Shown piece after piece: positions 9,254-19,490 of a stretch of 64,000 bases of DNA (position 1 is the stretch's first letter; every line of letters begins with the position of its first letter). The stretch is taken from the NCBI GenBank assembly GCA_044463945.1, contig JBIQLW010000010.1, positions 32,800-96,799 of the forward strand, read 5' to 3'. The DNA comes from 62-47 sp044463945. GTDB lineage: Bacteria > Pseudomonadota > Alphaproteobacteria > Rhizobiales > Xanthobacteraceae. Under the pieces are notes generated by a model. The model was not told the DNA's origin and did not search any database. It worked only from the letters and a program-made list of their open reading frames with translations. A program made the position numbers and the translations under genes.

Positions 9254-10402
9254 ATGGGCCGGGACAAACAGGACGGAACTCTCGTGACAGGCACCTTAAG
9301 ATCGTACCTTGACGGCCTGACCAGACGGAATCGGGCGAGCCCGGCCGCAGTCAACGAGCCTTCTCCCGGCACACCGCGGAAGCTCAATCTGGCGTTACAG
9401 GGCGGTGGCGCGCACGGCGCTTTCACTTGGGGCGTGTTGGATTACCTTCTGGCTGACGAGCGGCTTGAAATCGCCGGCCTGTCCGGCGCGTCGGCGGGCG
9501 CGCTCAACGCCGTCATGGTGGCCGACGGCCTCGCCCGCGGCGGCCGCGAAGAGGCGCGGCGGCGGCTCGCCGAGTTCTGGCGCGCCACCAGCGCCGGCGG
9601 CGACCTGCCAGCGGTGCAGCGCGCGGTCACCGACCGGTTGTTCTCGATGATGCCGTTCGCGACGGCGCCGATGCAGAACTGGCTTGAGGCGCTGACGCAT
9701 TACGTCTCGCCCTACGAGTTCAATCCGCTCAACATCAACCCGCTTAAGGACCTGATCGCGCGGTTCGTCGATTTCGACGCGGTGCGGGCCGGCGATGTCC
9801 CGGTCTTCGTGGCCGCGACCAACGTCCATACCGGCCGCCTGCGCATCTTCTCCGGCGAGGCGCTGTCCGCCGATTCGGTGATGGCGTCGGCCGCCCTGCC
9901 CCTGATGTTCCGTGCCGTCGAGATTGACGGCGTGCCCTACTGGGACGGTGGCTACATGGGTAACCCGGCGATCTTCCCGTTTCTGCAGGGCACCGACAGC
10001 AGCGACGTGCTGGTGGTGCAGATCAATCCCGTTTCGCGCACCACCACCCCGCGGACCTCCGCCGAGATCATGAACCGGCTCAACGAAATCACCTTCAACT
10101 CGGCGCTGATTTCGGAATTGCGCAGCATGGATTTCGCCAACCGCCTGATCGAGGAGGGCCGTCTGCGGCGCCGCAACAGGCAATGTCAATACCGCAAGCT
10201 GAACGTGCATCGCATCCACCTCGGCGGCCTCGGCGAACGCCTGACCTCGGCGAGCAAGCTGAAAAACGACTTCGATTTCTTCAGGCTGTTGCACCGCGCC
10301 GGCCAGCGCGCCGCGCACAGCTTCCTCGACCGCCATTTCGACGATATCGGCCGCCGCAGCACGCTCGACCTCGCGGCCGAATCCGGGATCGAATGGGGTT
10401 GA
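9254..10402 (+). CDS. patatin-like phospholipase
   Basis: About 382 residues. The oxyanion-hole motif GGGAHGAF lies at ~50-57, the nucleophile elbow GASAG with catalytic Ser ~80, and the catalytic Asp in DGGYMGNP at ~231, so the Ser-Asp dyad of the patatin family is intact. It is predicted to hydrolyse acyl esters of phospholipids or storage lipids. No signal peptide is seen, so action is cytoplasmic or at the inner membrane face. The C-terminal ~100 residues include an Arg-rich segment (RLRRRNRQC). The ATG at 9254 is preferred; a TTG at 9191 and a GTG at 9284 are in-frame alternatives. It is divergent from zur. Confidence 0.9.
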   Translation: MGRDKQDGTLVTGTLRSYLDGLTRRNRASPAAVNEPSPGTPRKLNLALQGGGAHGAFTWGVLDYLLADERLEIAGLSGASAGALNAVMVADGLARGGREEARRRLAEFWRATSAGGDLPAVQRAVTDRLFSMMPFATAPMQNWLEALTHYVSPYEFNPLNINPLKDLIARFVDFDAVRAGDVPVFVAATNVHTGRLRIFSGEALSADSVMASAALPLMFRAVEIDGVPYWDGGYMGNPAIFPFLQGTDSSDVLVVQINPVSRTTTPRTSAEIMNRLNEITFNSALISELRSMDFANRLIEEGRLRRRNRQCQYRKLNVHRIHLGGLGERLTSASKLKNDFDFFRLLHRAGQRAAHSFLDRHFDDIGRRSTLDLAAESGIEWG

Positions 10403-10429
10403 ATGCCATCAGAGTCTATTTCTTTTATT

Positions 10430-10481
10430 AGAGCATGATCTCGTCCAAAAACCGGTTCCCACTTTTCGGGATCATGCTCTA
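10430..10481. repeat. interspersed palindromic repeat of Bradyrhizobiaceae (GAGCATGATC element)
   Basis: An imperfect palindrome of about 52 bases bounded by AGAGCATGATC and GATCATGCTCT, with CCGGTTCCCACTTTT in the middle. This element occurs in many intergenic copies in Bradyrhizobium, Rhodopseudomonas and Nitrobacter genomes (from memory). It forms a strong stem-loop between the patatin gene and marR and may act as a transcription end or processing site. Confidence 0.85.
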
Positions 10482-10529
10482 GCCATGAGATTGCCGCAGG
10501 GCAGCCCTCACGGTCGGCGGATGGCAAAT

Positions 10530-10548
10530 TAATAAGCTTTGCTTATTA
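10530..10548. promoter_or_regulatory. palindromic operator upstream of marR-emrAB
   Basis: TAATAAGCTTTGCTTATTA, perfect arms of eight bases around a 3-base centre, lies 24 bases before the marR start codon. Its size and position fit a MarR-family dimer site used for autorepression of the marR-emrA-emrB operon. An AT-rich stretch (TTATATC) directly after it may be the -10 region, so binding would block RNA polymerase. Confidence 0.7.
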
Positions 10549-10572
10549 TATCGCTCACTTACGGAATGAGCG

Positions 10573-11070
10573 ATGCCCCGACCAGGTCCCATTGACGCCG
10601 ATTTTCTGTTCGCCCTGTTCGAGGTGCAGCGGCTGCTACGGCTCTATGCCGACAAGCAGGCCAGCCAATACGGGTTGACGCGGACCCAATGGGCGGTGCT
10701 CGCCAAGGTCAATCGCTCGGAAGGCCTGAAGCAGGCCGAGGTGGCCGAGATGCTGGAAATCCAGCCGATCACTTTGACGCGATTGATAGACAAATTATGC
10801 GACAACGGCTTGCTTGAGCGCCGCAGCGACGCCACCGATCGCCGCATCAATCGTTTGTACCTGACCAAAGCCGCACGGCCGTTGATGGCGAAACTCGCCG
10901 TCCTGCGCTCCGATATCGTCGCAACCGCCTGTACCGGCTTCAGTCACGCTGAAATTCACCGGCTGGTCGAACAGCTCGAAACCATCAAGGACAACGTCCG
11001 CGATGCGCTGCAAGCCGGCCCTCGCGCTACGAGACCCAAGGAACGCCACAAGGAACGCCGCTATGGCTGA
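10573..11070 (+). CDS. MarR-family transcriptional regulator
   Basis: 165 residues with the MarR winged helix: helices YGLTRTQWAVLAKVNRSEG, QAEVAEMLEIQPITLTRLIDKL (recognition helix ~58-75), and the wing GLLERRSDATDRRINRLYLT with the conserved D-x-R-x-x-R (DATDRRINR at ~88-96). It is probably the ligand-responsive repressor of the efflux genes that follow: its TGA overlaps the ATG of emrA (ATGGCTGA), indicating translational coupling. The palindrome at 10530-10548 immediately upstream is the expected operator. Ligands are unknown; EmrR/MprA-type relatives respond to uncouplers and phenolic compounds. Confidence 0.93.
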   Translation: MPRPGPIDADFLFALFEVQRLLRLYADKQASQYGLTRTQWAVLAKVNRSEGLKQAEVAEMLEIQPITLTRLIDKLCDNGLLERRSDATDRRINRLYLTKAARPLMAKLAVLRSDIVATACTGFSHAEIHRLVEQLETIKDNVRDALQAGPRATRPKERHKERRYG

Positions 11071-12238
11071 ACCCGCTCTCAAGTTCGCGCCCGAGCAGAA
11101 GACCAGCCCCCCCGACGCGCCGCTCGCCGACGCGCCGGTGGTTCAGCCGCGCGGTTTGGCCGGCGGCCTGCGGCGCTACCGCCGTCCCTTGCTGCTGATC
11201 GTGCTGCCTCTCATCGCGGCGATCGCCGGCCTTGTCTTCTATCTCAACGGCGGCCGCTACGTGACCACCGATGACGCCTATGTCGGCGCCCAGAAAGTGC
11301 TGATCACCCCCGACATCTCCGGCAAGATCGACAAGGTTGTGGTGCGCGAGGGCCAGCAGGTCCACAAGGGAGACCTCCTGTTCGAAATCGACCCGACGCC
11401 GTTTCGTCTGGCGGTTCAGCAGGCCAAGGCCAAGCTGAACGAGGCCACGGTCACCTACAACGACCTGCGGACCAATCTGAAACTCTATGCCAAGTCGTCG
11501 GAGTTATCGGCGCAGAGCATCGATCTCAACCAGCGCGACGTCGAACGCAAAACCGCGCTGGTCAAGAACAACTCCGGATCACAACTCGACCTTGAAAAGA
11601 GTCTCGCCGGCCTGGTCCAGGCGCAGTCGCTGAACCAGTTGCTGCAACAGCGGATCGCCGGCGCCAGGAACCAGTTGCTCGGCGATCCCGATCTGCCGCT
11701 GGAGCAATTTCCGGCCTACATGCAGGCCAAGGCGGCGCTCGATGACGCCCAGCGCAACCTCGATCACACCTCGCTGCGCGCACCGATCGACGGCATCGCC
11801 ACCCAGGTCGATAACATCCAGCTCGGCCGCTTCGTGGCCGCGGGCACGCCGGTGTTCAGCATCATCGACACCTCGGCGCCGTGGGTTGACGCCAACCCGA
11901 AGGAATCCGACTTCACCTATGTCGCGGTCGGCCAGCCGGTCACCATCGACGTCGATGCCTTTCCCTATCACCGCTTCAGCGGCACGGTCGGCTCGCTCAG
12001 CCCGGGCACCGGCGCGGTCTTCGCGATCCTGCCGCCGCAGAACGCCACCGGGAACTTCGTCAAGATCGTGCAGCGCGTTCCGGTCCGCATCTACTTCGAC
12101 AAGAACGACGCCGACGTGCGCCGCCTCAAGGCCGGCATGAGCGCCTACGTCTCCATCGACACCGGCCACAAGCGGACGCTCGCCGGTCTGTTCGGCTTCA
12201 GTGCGGCCAAGCAACCCGCCAGCCCGGCGAAGCCTTAA
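11063..12238 (+). CDS. emrA: HlyD/EmrA-family membrane fusion protein
   Basis: 391 residues. A short cytoplasmic N-terminus, one membrane helix (~40-62) and a periplasmic adaptor part: lipoyl half-motifs (GKIDKVVVREGQQVHKGDLLFEIDP at ~92-116), an alpha-helical hairpin (~120-220) and a beta-barrel (SLRAPIDGIATQVDNIQLGRFV at ~235-256). EmrA-type adaptors connect an inner-membrane EmrB pump to an outer-membrane channel. The start is the ATG at 11063 overlapping the marR stop; an earlier in-frame ATG inside marR is rejected. The emrB start follows four bases after the stop. No TolC-like gene is in the window, so the outer-membrane channel must be encoded elsewhere. Confidence 0.93.
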   Translation: MAEPALKFAPEQKTSPPDAPLADAPVVQPRGLAGGLRRYRRPLLLIVLPLIAAIAGLVFYLNGGRYVTTDDAYVGAQKVLITPDISGKIDKVVVREGQQVHKGDLLFEIDPTPFRLAVQQAKAKLNEATVTYNDLRTNLKLYAKSSELSAQSIDLNQRDVERKTALVKNNSGSQLDLEKSLAGLVQAQSLNQLLQQRIAGARNQLLGDPDLPLEQFPAYMQAKAALDDAQRNLDHTSLRAPIDGIATQVDNIQLGRFVAAGTPVFSIIDTSAPWVDANPKESDFTYVAVGQPVTIDVDAFPYHRFSGTVGSLSPGTGAVFAILPPQNATGNFVKIVQRVPVRIYFDKNDADVRRLKAGMSAYVSIDTGHKRTLAGLFGFSAAKQPASPAKP

Positions 12239-12242
12239 AGCC

Positions 12243-13799
12243 ATGACCGCTGCCGCCGCACATCCGGTTGCGGTGCCGGGCCTGCGCCGGAACATGGTGA
12301 CGATCTGCGCCATGACGGCGACGATCATGCAGGCGCTCGACACCACCATCGCCAACGTCGCGCTGCCCTATATGCAGGGCAGCCTGTCGGCGTCGCAGGA
12401 CCAGATCAACTGGGTGCTGACCTCCTACATCGTCGCCGCCGCGATCATGACCGCGCCGGTCGGCTGGATTGCCAACCGCTTCGGCCGCAAGCGCATCTTC
12501 ATCATCTGCTCCGCCGGATTCACGATCGCCTCGGTGCTGTGCGGGCTGGCGCAGGACATCTCCCAGATGGTGCTGTTCCGCCTCCTGCAAGGCGTGTTCG
12601 GCGCGGCGCTGGTGCCGCTGTCGCAGGCGGTGATGCTCGACAGCTACGCGCTGCACGAGCGCGCCAAGGCGATGGCGATCTGGGGCATGGGCGTGATGAT
12701 GGGGCCCATCATGGGCCCCTCGCTCGGCGCGTGGCTGACCGAAACCTATTCCTGGCACTGGGTATTCTTCGTCAACCTGCCGTTCGGCGCCATTACCGTG
12801 ATCGGCCTCATCATCTTCATGGACGAGACGAAGCTCGACACCAAACTGCAATTCGACTGGTTCGGCTTCGCGGCGCTCGCGGTCGGCATCGGCGCGCTGC
12901 AACTGGCGCTCGACCGCGGCGAGCAGCTCGACTGGTTCAATTCGTGGGAGATCGTGATCGAATTCATCGTCTCGGCGGTGGGCTTCTACTACTTCTTCGC
13001 CCATTCCTTCACAACGGATCGGCCGTTCATCCAGTTCGCCATCTTCGCCGACAAGAATTTTGCCGCCGGCTGCGTCTTCATGGTGGTGATCGGCGTGGTG
13101 CTGTTCTCGACCATGGCGCTTGCGTCGCCGCTATTCCAGCAGGCTTACGGCTACCCGATTCTCACCGCCGGCCTGCTGCTGGCGACGCGCGGCAGCGGCA
13201 CTTTCGTCGCCATGATGATGGTCAGCCGGCTGATGCGGTATTTTGAAGCCAAGTACCTGATCGCGACCGGGTTGATACTGATTGCCGTGACCCTCTACGA
13301 CATGACCGGCTGGACAGCCGACATTTCGGTCAGGACCATCGTCATCAACAGCGTCATCCAGGGCTTTGGACTCGGTCTGGTATTCGTACCGCTGACAACC
13401 GCCGCGTTTCTTACCCTGCCGAATCACCTGCGCACCGACGGAACATCCATGCTGACGCTGATCCGCAACGTCGCAAGCTCGATCGGCATCTCGATCGTCA
13501 TCGCGCAACTGACGCGCGGCACCGAGCGGGTCCACGCGGTGCTGGCCGAGCACATCAACCCGTTCAACAACGCGCTGCAAATGCCCGACGTCACCGGCAT
13601 CATCAACATGCAGACCGACGCCGGCCGCGCGATGATGGACGCGATCCTCTACGCCCAGGCGCAGATCATCTCGTTCTCGCAGGACTTCGAACTGGTGACG
13701 CTGGTGACGCTGTGCGCCATTCCGTTGGCCTTCATCATGGGCTCGACCAAGGCATCGATGCGCGCCCCCGGCGCCGAGGCCGCGGCTGTCATGGAGTAA
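12243..13799 (+). CDS. emrB: EmrB/QacA-type 14-TM drug efflux MFS transporter
   Basis: 518 residues, DHA2 family with 14 hydrophobic helices. Motif C-like region and signature pieces are readable: MQALDTTIANVALPYMQGSL (motif D1, helix 1), WVLTSYIVAAAIMTAPVGWIANRFGRKR (helix 2 and motif A), and GPIMGPSLGAWLTETYSWHWVFFVNLP (motif C in helix 5 and the following loop). It exports lipophilic compounds using the proton gradient, working with the EmrA adaptor upstream. The chosen ATG at 12243 starts MTAAAAHP, five bases after the emrA stop codon begins. The operon seems to end at a small hairpin near 13840. Confidence 0.94.
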   Translation: MTAAAAHPVAVPGLRRNMVTICAMTATIMQALDTTIANVALPYMQGSLSASQDQINWVLTSYIVAAAIMTAPVGWIANRFGRKRIFIICSAGFTIASVLCGLAQDISQMVLFRLLQGVFGAALVPLSQAVMLDSYALHERAKAMAIWGMGVMMGPIMGPSLGAWLTETYSWHWVFFVNLPFGAITVIGLIIFMDETKLDTKLQFDWFGFAALAVGIGALQLALDRGEQLDWFNSWEIVIEFIVSAVGFYYFFAHSFTTDRPFIQFAIFADKNFAAGCVFMVVIGVVLFSTMALASPLFQQAYGYPILTAGLLLATRGSGTFVAMMMVSRLMRYFEAKYLIATGLILIAVTLYDMTGWTADISVRTIVINSVIQGFGLGLVFVPLTTAAFLTLPNHLRTDGTSMLTLIRNVASSIGISIVIAQLTRGTERVHAVLAEHINPFNNALQMPDVTGIINMQTDAGRAMMDAILYAQAQIISFSQDFELVTLVTLCAIPLAFIMGSTKASMRAPGAEAAAVME

Positions 13800-13836
13800 G
13801 ACCGGCCGCGCCCGCCGGCGTCGTCAGAACCCTTCC

Positions 13837-13865
13837 GTTTCTGATGAATCAGAAGCAGGGCTCTA
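13837..13865 (+). terminator. possible bidirectional terminator between emrB and pcaG
   Basis: A stem GTTTCTGA / TCAGAAGC (one wobble pair) with a TGAA loop lies between convergent emrB and pcaG. The downstream T content (CTCTATCTTT) is modest, so efficiency is uncertain. Confidence 0.35.
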
Positions 13866-13930
13866 TCTTTATGTCTTGACGCGTTTCCTCACGCGAACCG
13901 GCAACCACTTCGCTCGAAAACGCTATAATC

Positions 13931-14521
13931 TCAGATGTCGAAGAACACCGTCTCGTCGTCGCCCTGAAGGCGGACGTCGAAACGATAGGCCGCACTGCCC
14001 GCATCTCGCCTCGCGATCAACGTGGCGCGGCGCTCGGCCGGCACCAGCGCCAGCACCGGATCGACGGCGTTGCTGTCGGTCTCGTCGTCGAAATAGATGC
14101 GGGTGTAGAGATGCAGCAACATGCCGCGCGCGAAAATCGCGAGCAGAATGTGCGGCGCCTGCGGCTTGCCGTCGGGATCCGGCACCGTGCCCGGCTTGAC
14201 GGTTTCGAACGAGAAGGCGCCATTGGCGTCGGCGCCGCAGCGGCCAAAACCCTTGAAGGCGGCGTTCGGCAGCGCGCGACTGTCCTGCGGGTCGGCAAAG
14301 CGGCCCTGCGCGTCGGCCTGCCAGATTTCCAGCATGGCGTCGGGGATCGGCGCGCCGTCGCCGTCGAACACCTGACCGTAGACGCGAATCCGTCCGCCCG
14401 ACACCTCCGGCGTCACCAGATTGTTGCTGAACGCATCGTTCCAGGCGTAGCGCCCGCCGGGCGTGAGCCCGTAGGCGAAATAGGGGCCGACAGTCTGCGA
14501 CGGGGTCAGGCCGGGCATCAT
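13931..14521 (-). CDS. pcaG: protocatechuate 3,4-dioxygenase alpha subunit
   Basis: 196 residues. The start MMPGLTPSQTVGPYF is characteristic of PcaG, followed by GxVFDGDGAPIPDAMLEIWQADAQGRF and the intradiol dioxygenase core with HILLAIFARGMLLHLYTRIYFDD. The alpha subunit pairs with PcaH; the ferric iron sits in the beta subunit, and PcaG lacks the full Tyr/His ligand set. The enzyme opens protocatechuate between the two hydroxyls to 3-carboxy-cis,cis-muconate. The ATG at 14521 overlaps the pcaH TGA (ATGA), indicating coupling; the very next codon is also ATG. Confidence 0.95.
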   Translation of the reverse strand: MMPGLTPSQTVGPYFAYGLTPGGRYAWNDAFSNNLVTPEVSGGRIRVYGQVFDGDGAPIPDAMLEIWQADAQGRFADPQDSRALPNAAFKGFGRCGADANGAFSFETVKPGTVPDPDGKPQAPHILLAIFARGMLLHLYTRIYFDDETDSNAVDPVLALVPAERRATLIARRDAGSAAYRFDVRLQGDDETVFFDI

Positions 14522-15219
14522 GTCGTCTCCATCGGCGTGGCGTTGCGGCCGCGCAGGATGATATCGAAGCGATAGCACAACGCCCAATCCGGCTTGGTGT
14601 TGTCGAGATCGAAGTTCGACACCATCCGCATCCGCGCCTTTTCGTCAGGCACCGAGTTGAAGATCGGGTCGAACGCGAACAAGGGATCGCCGGGAAAATA
14701 CATCTGCGTCACCAGGCGTGAGATGAAGGCGTGTCCGAACACCGAGAAATGGATGTGCGCCGGCCGCCACGCATTGGGGTGATTGCCCCATGGATAGGCG
14801 CCGGGCTTGATGGTGACGAAGCGATAATAGCCGTCGGCGTCGCTCACGGCGCGCCCGGCGCCGGTGAAGTTGGGATCGAGCGGCGCCGGATGCTGATCGA
14901 CGACGTGGACGTAGCGGCCACAGGCATTGGCCTGCCAGATTTCCAGCAGCGTGTTAGGCACGCCGCGGCCGTCCTCGTCTCGGACATGACCGTGAACGAT
15001 GATGCGCTCGCCGATCGGCTCGCCGCTGTGCTGGATGGTGAGGTCGTGATCGTTGGGCCGTACCGCCTCGTGGCCATAAACCGGCCCGGTCAACTCGGAC
15101 AGGGTGTGACGCATGAGGATCAGCGGCTTCTGCGGCGAACGCTTCGGCGTGCTCCTGTAGCCGGGAAACAGGCGCGGCGGATGCGCCGCGTTGCTCTCGC
15201 GCGGATAGATCAGCGTCAT
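14518..15219 (-). CDS. pcaH: protocatechuate 3,4-dioxygenase beta subunit
   Basis: About 233 residues, the iron-binding beta subunit. The dioxygenase core has GHVRDEDGRGVPNTLLEIWQANACGRYVH, then Tyr ligands in GYYRF and PGAYPWGNHPNAWRPAHIHFSVFG, where the HIH motif supplies the two His ligands of the non-haem Fe(III). Length agrees with PcaH (233-241 aa). Two in-frame ATGs six bases apart compete (15225 and 15219); GGGAGG lies three bases before the first and nine before the second, so spacing favours 15219. It overlaps pcaG by four bases and follows pcaF by ~70 bases in the order pcaF-pcaH-pcaG. Confidence 0.96.
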   Translation of the reverse strand: MTLIYPRESNAAHPPRLFPGYRSTPKRSPQKPLILMRHTLSELTGPVYGHEAVRPNDHDLTIQHSGEPIGERIIVHGHVRDEDGRGVPNTLLEIWQANACGRYVHVVDQHPAPLDPNFTGAGRAVSDADGYYRFVTIKPGAYPWGNHPNAWRPAHIHFSVFGHAFISRLVTQMYFPGDPLFAFDPIFNSVPDEKARMRMVSNFDLDNTKPDWALCYRFDIILRGRNATPMETT

Positions 15220-15291
15220 ATCCATGTCCCTCCCGCCGCCGCGCGAACGGCGGCCTTCGCGACCAGCCGGCCGCCGCAATCCGGCCGGCGA

Positions 15292-16500
<1,209 letters not shown>

Positions 16501-16760
16501 GGTGAAAACTCTCCCCGATTGTGGCCACCCGCGGCGGATCGCCGACCGCATGGCGTTCGAGACTGATGAAATGGTTGTAAGAACCTATCCAGATCAGGTC
16601 AATTGACCGACGGCACGCGAGCCTCCGCGTTCCCGCGGAGGGAGATATGCGCTGGCGCCGGGCGCCCCGCAGCGTGAAAATCGGCAATAGCCTGAAAAGC
16701 GTGAATGGCTCGGCCAGCCCCATAGGATCGGCCGGCAAAACTCTGTAGTTTGCGCCTGCC

Positions 16761-19490
16761 ATGCCCCTGTCCGCCGCCTCCCGTACCGCCGACCCCGCCA
16801 CGCCGCCAGAGCCGGCCGCGCGCGTCACGCCGATGATGGAACAGTACCTTGAGATCAAGGCCGCCAATCCGGGGCTGTTGCTGTTCTACCGCATGGGCGA
16901 CTTCTACGAACTGTTCTTCGAGGACGCCGAGGTCGCCTCACGCGCGCTCGGCATCACGCTGACCAAGCGCGGCAAGCACAACGGCGAGGACATCCCGATG
17001 TGCGGCGTGCCGGTGGAGCGCGCCGACGACTATCTGCACCGGCTGATCGCGCTCGGCCATCGCGTCGCTGTCTGCGAGCAGATGGAAGACCCCGCCGCCG
17101 CCCGCAAGCGCGGCAACAAGAGCGTGGTGCGGCGCGACGTGGTGCGGCTGGTGACGCCGGGCACGCTCACCGAGGACAACCTGCTCGACGCCCGCGCCAA
17201 TAACTACCTGCTGGCGCTGGCGCGCGCCCGCGCCTCGTCGTCCGGCGACGACCGCATCGGGCTGGCCTGGATCGACATCTCGACCTCGGAATTCACGGTG
17301 ACCGAATGCACGGCCGGCGAACTCGGCGCAACGCTGGCGCGGATCAACCCCAACGAGGCGATCGTCGCCGACGCGGTCTATAACGACGCAGTGCTCGGTC
17401 CGCTGTTGCAAGAATTGTCCGCCGTCACGCCGCTGACCCGCGACGTGTTCGACAGCGCCACCGCCGAGCGGCGGCTGTGCGACTACTTCGCGGTGGCGAC
17501 CATGGATGGCCTCGCCGCGATGACGCGTCTGGAAGCCACCGCCGCGGCCGCCGCCGTCACCTATATCGACCGCACCCAGGTCGGCAAGCGGGTGCCGCTG
17601 TCGCCGCCGTCGCGCGAGGTCACCGGTGCGACCATGGCGATCGACCCCGCCACCCGCGCCAATCTCGAACTGACGCGGACGCTGTCGGGCGAGCGTCGCG
17701 GCTCGCTGCTCGACGCCATCGACCTGACCGTCACCGCCGCCGGGTCGCGCCTGCTGGCGCAGCGCCTCGCCGCGCCCTTGACCGACACCGCCGCCATCGC
17801 CCATCGCCTCGATGCCATCGGCGCCTTCGTTGACGACACCGCCGCCCGCGACGACTTCCGCCTTATCCTGCGCGCCGCGCCGGACATGTCGCGGGCGCTG
17901 GCGCGGCTCGCGGTGGGGCGCGGCGGTCCGCGCGACCTCGCTGGCCTGCGCGACGGTATTTTCGCCGCCGATCAGGCCGTGGCGCGGCTGCGCGGGCTCG
18001 ACAACCTGCCGCGCGAGTTGCAGGCGGTGGCGAGCGCGCTGCAACGCCCCTCGCGCGACCTCGCGCGGGAATTCGCCGCCGCCCTCCACGAACAGTTACC
18101 ACTGTTGAAGCGCGACGGCGGCTTTGTCCGCGCCGGCTATGCGGCGGCGCTCGACGAAACCCGCAAGCTGCGCGACGAGTCGCGGCGTGTGGTTGCGGAA
18201 ATGCAGGCGCGCTATGCCGACCACACCGGCGTCAAGGCGCTGAAGATCCGCCACAACAACGTGCTCGGCTATTTCGTCGAGGTCACCGCCCAGCACGGCG
18301 AGCGGCTGATGACGCCGCCGCTCAACGCCACCTTCATCCATCGCCAGACGCTGGCCGGTCAGGTGCGCTTCACCACCGCCGAGCTTGGCGAGATCGAAGC
18401 CAGGATCGCCAATGCCGGCGAGCGCGCGCTTGGCCTCGAACTGGAGATATTCGATAAGCTTTGCACGATGGCGATCGACGCCGGCGATGATCTGCGCGCC
18501 GCCGCCCACGCCTTCGCGGTGCTCGATGTCGCGACCGCGCTGGCGAAACTCGCGGTCGATGAGAACTACGTGCGGCCCGAGGTGGACGCCTCGCTCGGCT
18601 TCGCCATCGAGGGCGGCCGCCATCCCGTGGTCGAGCAGGCGCTCAAGCGCGCCGGCCAGCCGTTCATCGCCAATACCTGCGACCTGTCGCCGGGGCCGGC
18701 GCAGACGTCGGGGCAAATCTGGCTGATTACCGGCCCCAACATGGCCGGCAAATCCACCTTCCTGCGCCAGAACGCGCTGATCGCGCTCCTGGCGCAGACC
18801 GGCAGCTTCGTGCCGGCTGCGCGCGCCCGCATCGGCGTCGTCGACCGACTGTTCTCGCGCGTCGGCGCCGCCGACGATCTGGCGCGCGGCCGCTCCACCT
18901 TCATGGTGGAGATGGTCGAGACCGCCGCCATCCTCAATCAGGCCGGCGAGCGCGCGCTGGTGATCCTCGACGAGATCGGGCGCGGCACCGCGACCTTCGA
19001 CGGCCTCTCGATCGCCTGGGCCGCGATCGAGCATCTGCACGAATCCAACAAATGCCGCACGCTGTTCGCGACCCACTACCATGAACTCACCGCGCTGTCG
19101 GCCAAGCTGCCGCGCCTGTTCAACGCCACGGTGCGGGTCAAGGAATGGCACGGCGACGTCGTGTTCCTGCACGAAGTGCTGCCCGGCTCGGCCGACCGCT
19201 CCTACGGCATTCAGGTGGCGAAACTCGCCGGCCTGCCGGGGAGCGTCATCGCCCGCGCAAAGGCGGTGCTGGCAAAACTCGAAGCGCAGGATCGCGGCGC
19301 GACCACAAGGGCCCTCACCGACGACCTGCCGCTGTTCGCGGTGCCCTCGCGCGCAGCAGCCGAGCCGCAGCCGCCGAGCGAAACCGACCAGTTGATCGCC
19401 GCGCTTGAGGCGCTGCACCCCGACGAAATGTCGCCGCGCGAGGCGCTCGACGCGCTCTACACCCTGAGGGCGAAGCTGCCGAAGACGTGA
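16761..19490 (+). CDS. mutS: DNA mismatch repair protein MutS
   Basis: 909 residues, full length for alphaproteobacterial MutS. Mismatch-binding domain: RMGDFYELFF with the Phe-x-Glu wedge at 48-50. Then connector, lever and clamp domains, and the C-terminal ABC ATPase with Walker A GPNMAGKST (~657-665), signature region GRSTFMVEM and Walker B LVILDEIGRGTATFDG, with TLFATHYHEL following. It recognises mismatches and small loops after replication and recruits MutL, which is not in the window. Start MPLSAASRTADP at 16761. The stop abuts the convergent membrane-protein gene with zero intervening bases, so the two transcripts must overlap in their 3' ends. Confidence 0.98.
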   Translation: MPLSAASRTADPATPPEPAARVTPMMEQYLEIKAANPGLLLFYRMGDFYELFFEDAEVASRALGITLTKRGKHNGEDIPMCGVPVERADDYLHRLIALGHRVAVCEQMEDPAAARKRGNKSVVRRDVVRLVTPGTLTEDNLLDARANNYLLALARARASSSGDDRIGLAWIDISTSEFTVTECTAGELGATLARINPNEAIVADAVYNDAVLGPLLQELSAVTPLTRDVFDSATAERRLCDYFAVATMDGLAAMTRLEATAAAAAVTYIDRTQVGKRVPLSPPSREVTGATMAIDPATRANLELTRTLSGERRGSLLDAIDLTVTAAGSRLLAQRLAAPLTDTAAIAHRLDAIGAFVDDTAARDDFRLILRAAPDMSRALARLAVGRGGPRDLAGLRDGIFAADQAVARLRGLDNLPRELQAVASALQRPSRDLAREFAAALHEQLPLLKRDGGFVRAGYAAALDETRKLRDESRRVVAEMQARYADHTGVKALKIRHNNVLGYFVEVTAQHGERLMTPPLNATFIHRQTLAGQVRFTTAELGEIEARIANAGERALGLELEIFDKLCTMAIDAGDDLRAAAHAFAVLDVATALAKLAVDENYVRPEVDASLGFAIEGGRHPVVEQALKRAGQPFIANTCDLSPGPAQTSGQIWLITGPNMAGKSTFLRQNALIALLAQTGSFVPAARARIGVVDRLFSRVGAADDLARGRSTFMVEMVETAAILNQAGERALVILDEIGRGTATFDGLSIAWAAIEHLHESNKCRTLFATHYHELTALSAKLPRLFNATVRVKEWHGDVVFLHEVLPGSADRSYGIQVAKLAGLPGSVIARAKAVLAKLEAQDRGATTRALTDDLPLFAVPSRAAAEPQPPSETDQLIAALEALHPDEMSPREALDALYTLRAKLPKT

